64,000 bases of DNA from Caulobacteraceae bacterium (GCA_947475465.1 CANJLK010000008.1:24241-88240), one strand, 5' to 3'. Numbered from the stretch's first letter, positions 56,229 through 64,000 are shown. Program-made: numbers and translations. Notes: a model not told the origin generated them from the letters alone.

Positions 56229-56816
56229 CTAGTCGCGGACGTAATCGCCTTCGATGGATCCGGCGCCGCCTTCGAGCAGGTCGGCCTGGGCCTCTTCGTC
56301 GGCCAGGCGATCTTCCTCGAACTGCGAGTTGATCACGTTCTCGCCGCGCGCCTGGCGCTCAGCTTCGTCCTGCGAACGGGCGATGTTGAGCGTGACCGTG
56401 ACGGTCACTTCGGCGTGCAGGCGCACCTTGATCTCGTGCAGGCCCAGCGTCTTGATCGGCTTGTCCAGGGCGACCATCGAGCGGTCGACCCGGACGCCGC
56501 CTTCGGCGTTGACGGCGTCAGCCACGTCGCGGCCGGCGACCGATCCGTAGAGCTGGCCGCTTTCGCCAGCCTGACGGATCATGATGTAGGAGGTCCCGTC
56601 CAGCTTTTCGCCGGACTGGCCCGCCGTCGCCTTGGCCTTGGCGTTGCGGGCTTCGATGTCCGCGCGCTGGCCTTCGAAGGCCTTCAGGTTGGCGGCGTTG
56701 GCGCGCAGCGCCTTGGCCCGCGGCAGCAGGAAGTTGCGGGCGTAGCCGTCCTTGACGGTGACCACATCGCCCAGGGCGCCACGGCCCTCGACGCGTTCGA
56801 GCAGAATGACTTTCAT
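56229..56816 (-). CDS. rplI: 50S ribosomal protein L9
   Basis: Protein of 195 aa. It begins MKVILLERVEGRGALGDVVTVKDGYARNFL, the L9 signature (with DGYARNFLLPR). The C-terminal domain ends near HAEVTVTVTLNIARS. The last about 45 residues (EAERQARGENVINSQFEED...) form an acidic tail beyond E. coli L9 (149 aa), common in alphaproteobacteria. Third gene of rpsF-rpsR-rplI, 13 bp after rpsR. Confidence 0.97.
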   Translation of the reverse strand: MKVILLERVEGRGALGDVVTVKDGYARNFLLPRAKALRANAANLKAFEGQRADIEARNAKAKATAGQSGEKLDGTSYIMIRQAGESGQLYGSVAGRDVADAVNAEGGVRVDRSMVALDKPIKTLGLHEIKVRLHAEVTVTVTLNIARSQDEAERQARGENVINSQFEEDRLADEEAQADLLEGGAGSIEGDYVRD

Positions 56817-56829
56817 GTGCCTGGCTCCC

Positions 56830-57105
56830 TTACTTCACGACGTAGGGGAGAAGCGCCAGGAAGCGGGCCCGCTTGATCGCCTTGGCGAGCTCGCGTTGCT
56901 TCTTGGCCGACACCGCGGTGATACGCGAGGGCACGATCTTGCCGCGCTCGGAGACGTAGCGCTGAAGGAGCTTCACGTCCTTGTAGTCGATCTTCGGCGC
57001 GTTGGCGCCGGAGAACGGGCACACCTTGCGGCGGCGGAAGAACGGGCGGCGCTGGCCGCCGGCGCCGCCGGTGGCGGGCGCTTCGGTGGTGGTTTCGTCA
57101 GTCAT
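56830..57105 (-). CDS. rpsR: 30S ribosomal protein S18
   Basis: Protein of 91 aa. The S18 core is clear: RRKVCPFSG, then [25 protein letters not shown] and [22 protein letters not shown] 20-residue Thr/Ala/Gly-rich N-terminal extension precedes it. Its start codon shares a base with the rpsF stop (TGATG), so translation is coupled. S18 binds next to S6 in the 30S platform. Confidence 0.97.
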   Translation of the reverse strand: MTDETTTEAPATGGAGGQRRPFFRRRKVCPFSGANAPKIDYKDVKLLQRYVSERGKIVPSRITAVSAKKQRELAKAIKRARFLALLPYVVK

Positions 57106-57479
57106 CAGAACGCTCCGTCCTTGGCCGGGAAGTCATCGCGGCGCTCGCGGTCGCGGTCGCGACGGGCGAGGATCGGCGAGAGTTCCAGGTCCAGCTCTTC
57201 GACGCGAACGGTCAGGTGCCGCAGGACGTCTTCATTGATGCCCAGCTGGCGTTCCATTTCCTTCACCGCAGCGGGCGGCGCGTCGATGGCCAACAGGGAG
57301 TAGTGACCCTTGCGGTTCTTCTTGATCCGGTAGGTCAGGTTGCGAAGACCCCAGTACTCGATCTTGGCGACGGTCCCGCCGCCTTCTTCGATCAGAGCCT
57401 TCATGGTGTCGTTGAGGGCTTCGGCTTGCTGCGGCGAGATATCCTGCCGCGAAATCACAACGTGCTCGTAGAGCGCCAT
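57105..57479 (-). CDS. rpsF: 30S ribosomal protein S6
   Basis: Protein of 124 aa: [20 protein letters not shown], then [21 protein letters not shown] and [18 protein letters not shown], the S6 fold. It has a charged C-terminal extension ([18 protein letters not shown]). The ATG at 57479 begins the conserved protein. First gene of the S6-S18-L9 operon; the promoter should lie in the 214-bp gap before the peroxiredoxin gene. Confidence 0.97.
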   Translation of the reverse strand: MALYEHVVISRQDISPQQAEALNDTMKALIEEGGGTVAKIEYWGLRNLTYRIKKNRKGHYSLLAIDAPPAAVKEMERQLGINEDVLRHLTVRVEELDLELSPILARRDRDRERRDDFPAKDGAF

Positions 57480-57627
57480 AGTTTCCTTCTTCCGTTTGGA
57501 GGCGGCGCGTCCGGTGGCGGAAGGTCCGCCGGACACGATGGATCTGCAGCGCGGCGGCCGGGAGTTTCCCAGGCCCTTTGGTGTTCCGCGAGAGACCGCT
57601 CTCCGTGAAGAGGCGCGCTAGTAAGGG

Positions 57628-57653
57628 AAAAGCCCTGCCGGAGCAAGGCTTTT
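57628..57653. terminator. Possible bidirectional terminator between peroxiredoxin and rpsF
   Basis: AAAAGCC (57628-57634) and GGCTTTT (57647-57653) form a 7-bp stem with a T-run on either strand. On the minus strand it lies 40 bp after the peroxiredoxin stop, so it can end that transcript before the ribosomal operon. Confidence 0.6.
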
Positions 57654-57693
57654 CACCCGATCGGTGGGGCGCCACGGCCCCATCCGCGACGAC

Positions 57694-58245
57694 CTATTTC
57701 TTGTCGTGCAACGCCTTCACCGCAGCCAGCGTCTGGTTGACGTGGTCGTCGGGGCTCAGGGAAGAATAGACGCTGGCGATGGAGCCGTTCTGGGCGATCA
57801 CATAGGAGGTCCGGCTCGACCAGCCGGGCCGCATGGTCAGCATGGAGTCGTACTGCTTGGCGATCTTGGCGTCCGGATCGGCCGCGACCGTGAACTTGCC
57901 GCCGCAGTATTCGGTCTCTTTCGAGAAGTCGGCGAGCTGCGCGATGTTGCCGGCGGTGACGCCGATGACCATGGCCTTCTCCGCCTTAAACTTGTCGATC
58001 GCCTCGGAGAACAGGTGCGCCTCGATATTGCAGCCCTTGGTGTGGGCGGCGGGGAAGAAATAGACCACGACGGGTCCCTTCTTGAGGGCGTCGGCCAGCT
58101 TGAAGGTGGTGGGCGCGCCGGCCAGATAGGCCTGGGCGCTGAAGTCCGGCGCCTTCGCGCCGACCTTGAGTTCGGCCGCGGCGGGCGTGGCCAGCATCGC
58201 GGCGGCCGCGGCTCCGACGGCGATGGCGGCGACGAAGGTCTTCAT
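57694..58245 (-). CDS. Exported peroxiredoxin (Bcp/AhpC-TSA type)
   Basis: Protein of 183 aa with signal peptide MKTFVAAIAVGAAAAAMLAT, cut near AAA-EL, so it acts in the periplasm. The thioredoxin-fold core has the peroxidatic Cys72 in PAAHTKGCNIEAH, matching the P-x3-T-x2-C motif, and a second Cys114 in TEYCGGKF that could resolve it. It would reduce peroxides. Most Bcp-type enzymes are cytosolic, so an exported copy is notable. The start at 58245 begins the signal peptide; the long open frame upstream is a shadow of the DUF4402 gene. Confidence 0.88.
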   Translation of the reverse strand: MKTFVAAIAVGAAAAAMLATPAAAELKVGAKAPDFSAQAYLAGAPTTFKLADALKKGPVVVYFFPAAHTKGCNIEAHLFSEAIDKFKAEKAMVIGVTAGNIAQLADFSKETEYCGGKFTVAADPDAKIAKQYDSMLTMRPGWSSRTSYVIAQNGSIASVYSSLSPDDHVNQTLAAVKALHDKK

Positions 58246-58307
58246 GGCGGTCTCCCTGAGGTTTGAAGGGAGGCTACACGCGCCCGGCCGGTTTGTCGCC
58301 TCCCGGC

Positions 58308-59306
58308 CTAGTTGTAGGCGACGGTGACGATGAAGCTGCCCGAGTAGTCGCCGACCGTGGTGGTGGCGTCGATCGGAAAGGAGCCGCCGACCCCCAGGTC
58401 GAAGGTTCCCTGGGCGCCGAGCGCGGCGCTCAATGTCGGCGTCGGGCCGGCGGAATTGGTCGTGGTGACGGTCAGGGGCGGGGTTGGACCGGTCAGCTGG
58501 AACGTGGCGGGGACGGTCACGCTGAAGGTCTGACCGCCCTCGCCGGACACCGTGAAGTTTGCGCGGGACGGCGCGGTGGCGCCCAACGGCGTGCCGCCGG
58601 TCACCGTGCGCACGCCCGTGACCGGATCGATGGTCACTGTCCCGGCTCCGGCGGAGGGCAGGGCGATGCGGCCGAAGACCAGGTCCGAGTTCTTGGTCAT
58701 CAGGATCGAGCGCAACACCCTCACGGTGGCCCGGCCGATGGCGCCGCTGGTCGGACTGAGAGGGGCCGGGGCCACGAAGACCGAGAAGTCCGATTCCGCA
58801 TCGCCGGTGGGGAGGCCGGTGTTGTCGCCGGCGATGCCAAGGTCGGCGCCGACGAAGAAGGTTTTCGAGGCGTTGGGGCCGATGGGGTTGATCTGGAACC
58901 CGCCTACCGGGCCGCCGATGGGGCTGCCGTTCAAGGTGGCGGTGCCCATGACGTCCAGAATCCGGGTCAGCGCCCGGGCGCGCTTGGTGGGCGAGCCCGC
59001 CACCGCGATCTTGACGTTCACCGCCTTGGTGCAGTCGCCGACGGCGACGGCGGCGCAGGAGATCGTCACGACCGAGTTGGCGCTGGCGCCGCCCACCCGG
59101 GTGCCGGTACCTGAGACCCGGGTCACAACCCCCGTGCTGGGGTCGATCCTGTAGAGGGTGTCTCCGGTCACCCCTGAGGTGACGACGCCGAGGTTCATGT
59201 CGGTGATGGCGACGGTGTAGGTCTCCGCCGCGGCGGGTCCCGACGCCAACGCCAGCAGCACCCCAGACAGCGCGGGCAGGCGGCTCGCCTTTATGAGCCT
59301 GGCCAT
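58308..59306 (-). CDS. DUF4402 domain protein, predicted tip subunit of a chaperone-usher-like system
   Basis: Protein of 332 aa with a signal peptide (MARLIKASRLPALSGVLLALASGPAAA). The C-terminal half is a DUF4402 domain: SDLVFGRIALPSAGAGTVTI, NFTVSGEGGQTFSVTVP, LGVGGSFPIDATTTVGDYSG, ending FIVTVAYN. The N-terminal half (residues about 30-195) is a different beta-rich, Gly/Ser/Thr-rich domain with two Cys (ISCAAVAVGDC) that can pair. It is the last gene of the cluster, after the usher-like gene. In archaic and alternative chaperone-usher pili this position and two-domain build belong to the tip adhesin; this role is inferred. Confidence 0.75.
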   Translation of the reverse strand: MARLIKASRLPALSGVLLALASGPAAAETYTVAITDMNLGVVTSGVTGDTLYRIDPSTGVVTRVSGTGTRVGGASANSVVTISCAAVAVGDCTKAVNVKIAVAGSPTKRARALTRILDVMGTATLNGSPIGGPVGGFQINPIGPNASKTFFVGADLGIAGDNTGLPTGDAESDFSVFVAPAPLSPTSGAIGRATVRVLRSILMTKNSDLVFGRIALPSAGAGTVTIDPVTGVRTVTGGTPLGATAPSRANFTVSGEGGQTFSVTVPATFQLTGPTPPLTVTTTNSAGPTPTLSAALGAQGTFDLGVGGSFPIDATTTVGDYSGSFIVTVAYN

Positions 59307-59374
59307 CAACAAAACGACGCATACCTCTCGATCAAGACCACGATCCTACCATGCCGGTTCGAATTTGTAGCGGG

Positions 59375-62300
59375 TCAACTGGCGGGCGGTTGCGCCGGTT
59401 CGTCACGGGGCGCGAACTCCACCTGGGCCTTGATGTCGGGATTGGGGGCGCCGTCGGTTCCTATGGTGAGGGTGACCGGGCGGACGAGCCGCATGCGAAG
59501 TCGGGCCGCCTGTTCGGGGTCGAGCTCAAGGCGGTAGGCCCCCGCCGGCGCGTCCTGGAAGTCCGCCGAGCCGTCGAACTCGGTGGTGGCCTCCAACACG
59601 TCACCGCTGGCGGCGACCAGGCGGATACGCGTCGCGGAAAGGCCCACCAGCTTACCGTCCGGACGACGTAGGGCGATGCTGACGAAGACCTCGCCGGTGG
59701 GGCGCAACGGATAGTCGATGTCGGTCACACCGCCGGGTCTCGGCGAGAATTCCACCGTGGTCGCCGGCGCCTTGACGGACTGGTTCTCCACTTCGAGCAC
59801 GCTGACCTGAAGGCGCGCGGTGGGGGCGGCGCCGAAACCGGTCAGGTAGGCCATGCCGTCCTTGTCGGTCCGCACGGTGCGCTCGCCGCCCTCCAGAACG
59901 ACGTTCGCGACCGGCCGCTCGCCAGCCTCGTAGCGGCCATCGCCGTTGGCGTCGACAAAGGCGTGGAATAGGACCGAGCCCCCGGAGCCGGGCCCCTGGC
60001 TGGTCAGCTCATAGCGCCGGGCCTGCGGATTGTAGCCGAGGCCGAAATTGACCTGGGCGCCGAGGGTCCAGGCGTTGTTCAAGGTGTCGTACTGCCCCGT
60101 CAGCGCCAGGTCGCCATAGCGAGTCTTGGTGATGCTGCTGGCCAGCAGTTCCGTGCCGCGCGGGCCCTCGAGGGTCTGGTTGGCGGCAAAGCGCAGCGAC
60201 CATGTGCGCGAAAGCGCCCGGTCGACGGTCAGGCTGAACAGATTGGCCCGATAGTCCGGCACGATGTCGTAGTTGAACTGGGTGCGCACCTGCCACTGGT
60301 AGTTCCGGAAGGTGGAGACCTCGACATAGCCGCGCAATAGGTCCTGGCTGGTCATGCCGGGCCGGATGGTCCGGTTGTATTCCAGCCCTGTCGAATAGAG
60401 GAAAGGTCCCGCCGAGGCCGAGCCGCGGGCGGATCCGAACGTGGTGCGTCCGCCGTCCAGGTAGTTGTCCTGCACCGCCCTGAAGGTGAGGGGGATGACC
60501 CGGTCGCCCAGCTTCACAGCCTCGTCCACGGTCAGTTCGGTGCGGCGCGAGAGCGGGCGGTTGAAGTCCGCCTCCGCGTTGGTCTCGTCGATCAGGCCGC
60601 CGCGGTATACCGAATGACGCAGAAGGGCGTTGGCGCCAAAGACCCGGCCCGCCACGCCAACAGATCCCGCGCGGCCGCCGCGGTTGTCGCCGGCCACGTC
60701 GAACTGGGTGGCGAAGCCGGCGATCGAGGTGCGCAGACCGCCGGCGAACAGGTTGCGCTGGATCCCGGACTGGTCGGAGTAGATTGAGGCGCCTGACGTC
60801 AGGGTTAGATATTGGGTCAGTCCAAAACTGTAGGCCGCTATGATCCGCGGCTTTCCGAGGCTGCGGTCCAGGAGGAACGGGTCGTCCTGGTTGCGGAAGT
60901 GGAAGAGGGTCTCGTTCTGCTGGACGGCGGCGAACTCGAAGGTCGCCTGGCCGGGCTTCAGCAGGCCGCCGCTGACGTTGATGACCCGGGTTTCCTCGCT
61001 CCGTTGGCCGCGAGGACCGTAGGTGACGATGCGAACGATGTTGACGCCCTGCGTCAGGGGAACGTTGAGGAATTCGTAGCGACCCTGGACGGCGGCGTTC
61101 TGCGTGCCGCGCAGCACGTCGTTCACATAGAGCTCGACGTCGTCGCCCAGGGGCAGTTCGCCACGCAGGTCGATGCGGTTGAACACATAGGCCTGGTCGA
61201 GAGGAACGGTCGAGATCGACAGGCCGCGGCCGCCGACGCTGCGCGGCCCGATCGCCAGGGCAGGGGTGAAGACGTCGCCAAGGCCGACGTCACGCGCATG
61301 TAGCGGACCCAGCAGGTCGCCGTTGAGAGAGCGCCGCTCCAGGAGGACGCGGGCGCTGTTGGGCCGACCGCTCTCGTCTGAGCCAACATAGGCCTGCAGG
61401 CCCGAGTAGAGGAAATCGCCCCCAAGCCGCAGGTCGTAGCGCAATGGGTATTGCGGGTGGGCGGTCTGGGCGCCCAGTCCGAGCGCCACGTCGATCGAGG
61501 GCGGCGTGGCCAACTTGTAGGGGCTGTCGATGCGAAGCGCCTTATTGGCGCTGGGGTCCGGGCCCGTCTGGCCGGCGCGCTGCTGACGCTGAAGTCGGCC
61601 CTGGATCGGCAGCAACTCAAGCGCGGTGATCTTCATGCTGAGCGTCTGTGAGCTGACGGCGAGCCGCAGCGGCAAGAGCTTCGCAAGGGCCGAGGCGCGG
61701 ACGTAGATCTCGGTCTGGGTGGCGGCGACGTCCTGCGGCGCAAGGATCACTTGCATCGGCCCGATTCGGGCCGTGCCGGTCGCCAGGTCGACCACCAGCG
61801 AGCGCTGCGCCTGGCCGATCCGCCCGATGATCCGGCCCTCGCTCGGCGAGACGTCGATGTCGAGTTCCAGCAGTCGGCTGAACTCGCCGACCGGGATCAG
61901 GGGGTCATCCGGCGAGCCGTAGGCGGCCATGCCGTCGGTGAGGGTCAGATCGTCCAGCTGCACCATCAGCAGCACCAGGCTGGTGGGGTCAGGCTCCTGC
62001 GCTCGGATTGCGGCCCTCAGGGGCGAGCCGCCGCTCGACGCCACGCCCGCGCCCAGCAACATGTCCGACATCGGGTCGCGGCGGCGGGCGGACGCCGGGG
62101 GGGCCTGGGCGAGCACGATCTTCGCCGGCGGCCGGGCGGCGTCAGGACTGGGTCGCGCGGGCGCCGCGAAGGGCGAGGCGGCCGAAGAGGTCAGGAGCAG
62201 GGTCGCGAAGCGGTCCGACCGCGGAAACGCGAAGCCGGGACCGCTGGCGCGCAGCAGCAGCACGCCCATCGGGTCGGGGCGCTCCGCCGCTAGGGCCTGG

Positions 62301-62392
62301 TCACCGGCAAAGAGCAGGAACCCAGCTGTCGCGACCCTGGCGGCACGGTTACAGGACGAGTTTCGCAAGGAGTTTTCCCGGCGAAGTGTCAT
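59375..62392 (-). CDS. Usher-like outer-membrane protein
   Basis: Protein of 1005 aa with a signal peptide (RVATAGFLLFAGDQALA). Residues 38-142 hold three DP-rich repeats (DPMGVLLL, DPMSDMLL, DPTSLVLL) in a Pro/Ala-rich region. A beta-domain follows (PVGEFSRLLELDIDVSPSEG), then a long barrel with many amphipathic strands (LRYDLRLGGDFLYSGLQAYV, YSFGLTQYLTLTSGASIYS). A plug-like beta-sandwich segment is at ELYVNDVLRGTQNAAVQGRY to VSGGLLKPGQATFEF. The C-terminus has a calcium-loop-like DANGDGRYEAGE (about residue 814) and carboxypeptidase-regulatory-like beta domains. Neighbours (chaperone, DUF4402 subunits) suggest it secretes and assembles pilus subunits. It overlaps the chaperone gene by 44 bp. 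Confidence 0.75.
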   Translation of the reverse strand: MTLRRENSLRNSSCNRAARVATAGFLLFAGDQALAAERPDPMGVLLLRASGPGFAFPRSDRFATLLLTSSAASPFAAPARPSPDAARPPAKIVLAQAPPASARRRDPMSDMLLGAGVASSGGSPLRAAIRAQEPDPTSLVLLMVQLDDLTLTDGMAAYGSPDDPLIPVGEFSRLLELDIDVSPSEGRIIGRIGQAQRSLVVDLATGTARIGPMQVILAPQDVAATQTEIYVRASALAKLLPLRLAVSSQTLSMKITALELLPIQGRLQRQQRAGQTGPDPSANKALRIDSPYKLATPPSIDVALGLGAQTAHPQYPLRYDLRLGGDFLYSGLQAYVGSDESGRPNSARVLLERRSLNGDLLGPLHARDVGLGDVFTPALAIGPRSVGGRGLSISTVPLDQAYVFNRIDLRGELPLGDDVELYVNDVLRGTQNAAVQGRYEFLNVPLTQGVNIVRIVTYGPRGQRSEETRVINVSGGLLKPGQATFEFAAVQQNETLFHFRNQDDPFLLDRSLGKPRIIAAYSFGLTQYLTLTSGASIYSDQSGIQRNLFAGGLRTSIAGFATQFDVAGDNRGGRAGSVGVAGRVFGANALLRHSVYRGGLIDETNAEADFNRPLSRRTELTVDEAVKLGDRVIPLTFRAVQDNYLDGGRTTFGSARGSASAGPFLYSTGLEYNRTIRPGMTSQDLLRGYVEVSTFRNYQWQVRTQFNYDIVPDYRANLFSLTVDRALSRTWSLRFAANQTLEGPRGTELLASSITKTRYGDLALTGQYDTLNNAWTLGAQVNFGLGYNPQARRYELTSQGPGSGGSVLFHAFVDANGDGRYEAGERPVANVVLEGGERTVRTDKDGMAYLTGFGAAPTARLQVSVLEVENQSVKAPATTVEFSPRPGGVTDIDYPLRPTGEVFVSIALRRPDGKLVGLSATRIRLVAASGDVLEATTEFDGSADFQDAPAGAYRLELDPEQAARLRMRLVRPVTLTIGTDGAPNPDIKAQVEFAPRDEPAQPPAS

Positions 62393-63278
62393 CGTCGGTA
62401 AAGGTCAATTCGATCTTCTCGCCGGGCGCGGGTGCGCGGGTAAGGACCACCTGGACCGTTCGCCGGTCGATTTCCGGATAGACCCCAAGGCCATGGACGA
62501 CGCCGATCGGCGCGCTGCGCGGTTGGCCCTGAATGCGCACTTCCAGGCTGCCGAACAGCGAACCGGCGCCTTGCCGCACGAGGTCGAGCGTCAGGACAGG
62601 GCTCTTCGGTCTCGGCGCATGGCCCGGCCCGCCCAGATCCTCATAGGTCAGGCGCGGGTTTTCGAAGCCGGCCCGCACGTCGAGGTCGCTGAGGCGCACG
62701 ATGACCGGGACGCTCAAGCCAAACAGCGCGGTGATGCGGATGCTCAGCCCGCTAGCCGTGGTGCTGGAGGCGGCTTCCTCGGCCGTCGTGCCGGCGTCGC
62801 GCGGGGGCAGTGTGGCGATGGTCAGGTGAGTGCGATATTCAGCCGGCTCAACATTGGCGCCGCCCACCACCTGCAGGCGGATCAGTTGGCCCTCGCCGGG
62901 CTTGAGGGTCGTGCGCCGGGGCGAAATCTGCAGGATTGGCTGGGCGGACTTCACTTTGTCCGCCACGGCCTTGGTCGCGGGATCGGCTTGGGCTTCCTCC
63001 ACAGTGAGGATGCGGCCATTGGGCAGCATGATCCTGTCGACCAGAGAGATGTCGAAGGTGCCGGGGCCCGTGCCTTGATTGAAGACGAAAATAGTGCCCG
63101 ACCGGTGATTGCGGTCGAGTGTCACGCGCTTTGGCGAAATGTTGAGGTTCGCCGCATTCGCCGCGGCGACGGTGGGACTCGCGGTGGTCGGCGCGGGTGC
63201 GGCCGGCGGCTGCGCAGCCGCCGGCCCGGCGGTGCTGAGCAGCATCAGAAGGGCGGCGGTAGGGGCGCTAAGCTTCAC
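62349..63278 (-). CDS. PapD-like periplasmic pilus chaperone
   Basis: Protein of 309 aa. Signal peptide MKLSAPTAALLMLLSTAGPAAA is followed by an unusual Pro/Ala/Thr-rich stretch of about 20 residues. The Ig-like N-domain has LNISPKRVTLDRNHRSGTIF, then PILQISPRRTTLKPGEGQLIRL and EYRTHLTIATLPP, which match the PapD-type pattern including the G1-strand donor region. The C-domain follows (LSIRITALFGLSVPVIVRLS ... KIELTFTDDD). It should hold DUF4402 subunits in the periplasm and deliver them to the usher-like protein. It is 321 bp from the first DUF4402 gene and overlaps the usher-like gene. Confidence 0.85.
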   Translation of the reverse strand: MKLSAPTAALLMLLSTAGPAAAQPPAAPAPTTASPTVAAANAANLNISPKRVTLDRNHRSGTIFVFNQGTGPGTFDISLVDRIMLPNGRILTVEEAQADPATKAVADKVKSAQPILQISPRRTTLKPGEGQLIRLQVVGGANVEPAEYRTHLTIATLPPRDAGTTAEEAASSTTASGLSIRITALFGLSVPVIVRLSDLDVRAGFENPRLTYEDLGGPGHAPRPKSPVLTLDLVRQGAGSLFGSLEVRIQGQPRSAPIGVVHGLGVYPEIDRRTVQVVLTRAPAPGEKIELTFTDDDTSPGKLLAKLVL

Positions 63279-63522
63279 GTGCGGCTCGTCAGGTTTGAAG
63301 GATAGTCACCGGAACGGCGCCAGGCTCGCCGCCGATCGACCATGGCATGGGAAGAGGTTGGGTTTCCATCGGCGGAGATTTCTTGTCGCACCCTGATTGG
63401 CCTGCTCCAGGACCACGAACCCGTCCGCCGGATTGCCGGCCAGACCGCAGCGAGTCGGAAGCCTCGCTCCATATGATTAACCAGTTGCTCACCTTGGGCC
63501 GCGAGAGGGCCGAACGCAGACG
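63279..63522. other. Non-coding region between pilin-like gene and chaperone gene
   Basis: The gap between the chaperone start and the DUF4402 stop is 321 bp; this is the part before the terminator. No credible gene is seen: open frames here are shadow-like, lack ribosome sites and have odd composition. It probably carries the promoter for the chaperone-usher genes, and a long leader is possible. No clear -35/-10 pair could be assigned. Confidence 0.5.
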
Positions 63523-63549
63523 AAAACGGCCGCCCACGAGGGGCGGCCG
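63523..63549 (-). terminator. Rho-independent terminator after the pilin-like DUF4402 gene
   Basis: On the minus strand, CGGCCGCCC (63541-63549) pairs with GGGCGGCCG (63527-63535) across a 5-nt loop and is followed by TTTT (plus-strand A at 63523-63526). Located 50 bp after the pilin-like gene, it would let the abundant subunit be made separately from chaperone and usher. Confidence 0.88.
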
Positions 63550-63599
63550 CCGAATTCGCTGGGCGGCGGGAGCCAGGCCCCGCCACGGCCCGTAAGGGC

Positions 63600-64000
63600 T
63601 CAGAAGTAGTTGACCGTCAGGGTCAGCGTACCGGAGTAGGGCACGGACGGCGTTGCCGCGTTGATCGAGAAGGAGCCGCCGACACGCAGTTCCTGGAACC
63701 CGGCCGCGGGGATGGTGCCGTACGTGCCGGTCGTGGCCACCGGAGTGGAGGCCGAGACCGTGCCCAGCCCGGTCGGGGTCATCACGACGCCTTGCGAGGT
63801 CGAGTAAGTTGTCGGCGCGCCGCTGAGGGTGAAGCGGGCGGTGCTGGTGGTCGACGAGACGGTCGCCCCGTTGCCGGCGCCCGTCAGGGTCACAGCGTCA
63901 CTGGCGTCGAGAGTCACGGTGTTGGAACTGGCGTTCGACGGGCGGGTGATCATGCCGAACAGCATGTCGGTCGTCTTGGTCAGGGTGTAGGGCGAGACGA
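63600..64000 (-). CDS. DUF4402 domain protein, predicted major pilin-like subunit, 5'-truncated
   Basis: The frame is open to the right edge of the window, so the N-terminus and signal peptide lie beyond it. About 133 residues are visible: YTLTKTTDMLFGMITRPSNA, then TARFTLSGAPTTY, LRVGGSFSINAATPSVPYSG and the end LTLTVNYF. It aligns by eye with the C-terminal half of the protein at 58308 (TKNSDLVFGRIALPS), so both belong to DUF4402. Single-domain, small and first in the cluster, it is the likely major subunit. A terminator follows it. Confidence 0.8.
   Translation of the reverse strand, partial: VSPYTLTKTTDMLFGMITRPSNASSNTVTLDASDAVTLTGAGNGATVSSTTSTARFTLSGAPTTYSTSQGVVMTPTGLGTVSASTPVATTGTYGTIPAAGFQELRVGGSFSINAATPSVPYSGTLTLTVNYF

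Noticed and set aside
57694-59322. 542-aa open frame joining the DUF4402 region and the peroxiredoxin
   Set aside because: Its first two thirds are Arg-rich shadow of the DUF4402 gene in another frame. Only the last 183 codons, starting at a signal peptide, are real.
63347-63595. Short plus-strand open frame in the gap before the pilin-like gene
   Set aside because: It reads through the terminator hairpin, is Arg/Pro-rich and has no ribosome site.

Overview
The window is high-GC, gene-dense DNA from an alphaproteobacterium, most likely order Caulobacterales (Phenylobacterium or Caulobacter-like). This placement is inferred from gene content and order: guaB-MAPEG-rsmB-guaA, dnaB-alr close to rpsF-rpsR-rplI, yfgM-like-bamB-der, a PEPxxWA-type PEP-CTERM protein, and alphaproteobacterial palindromic repeats. 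No rRNA operon, CRISPR array, transposase or prophage was found. There is one tRNA (Lys, anticodon TTT).

Layout. 1-3 kb: the 3' part of a polytopic membrane protein, a small exported protein, tRNA-Lys and a PEP-CTERM protein. 3-6.5 kb: a minus-strand operon of circularly permuted ATP-grasp, alpha-E and transglutaminase-like proteins. 6.7-12.7 kb: tamA-tamB, for outer-membrane biogenesis. 12.7-16 kb: phhA, hspQ, a Ppx/GppA phosphatase and rlmE. 16-21 kb: accessory genes, including a CDS whose 3' end runs through a palindromic repeat, a reductase, an aromatic-acid-type MFS transporter, a LysR regulator and a methyltransferase. 21-26 kb: guaB, MAPEG protein, rsmB and guaA. 26-31.3 kb: a copper-resistance island of csoR-copA-copB divergent from a copper P-type ATPase, sharing a symmetric CsoR-type operator. 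31-37 kb: a CxxC membrane protein, a quinohemoprotein dehydrogenase, an SDR, an ArsC-like protein, a hemerythrin and a DUF2252 protein. 37.3-40 kb: two tandem copies of a module made of a small membrane protein, an ECF sigma factor and an anti-sigma-like membrane protein. 40-45 kb: panB, yfgM-like, bamB and der. 45-53.5 kb: SDR, SBF-like transporter, purF, cvpA, radA, a Yip1-family protein, alr and dnaB. 53.6-56 kb: a TonB-dependent receptor split by a frameshift, between two strong terminators. 56-57.5 kb: rplI, rpsR, rpsF. 57.7-64 kb: an exported peroxiredoxin and then a chaperone-usher-like cluster with DUF4402 subunits that runs off the end of the window.

The best candidate for an under-described system is the 58.3-64 kb cluster. 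Its gene order (DUF4402 pilin-like subunit, PapD-like chaperone, unusual usher-like protein, larger two-part DUF4402 protein) matches archaic and alternative chaperone-usher pili, where the last gene encodes a tip adhesin. The sequence families differ from textbook fimbriae. The duplicated sigma modules at 37-40 kb are the second most interesting feature.

All calls come from reading the sequence and translations by eye. No database search was run, so family names rest on recognised motifs and neighbourhood.
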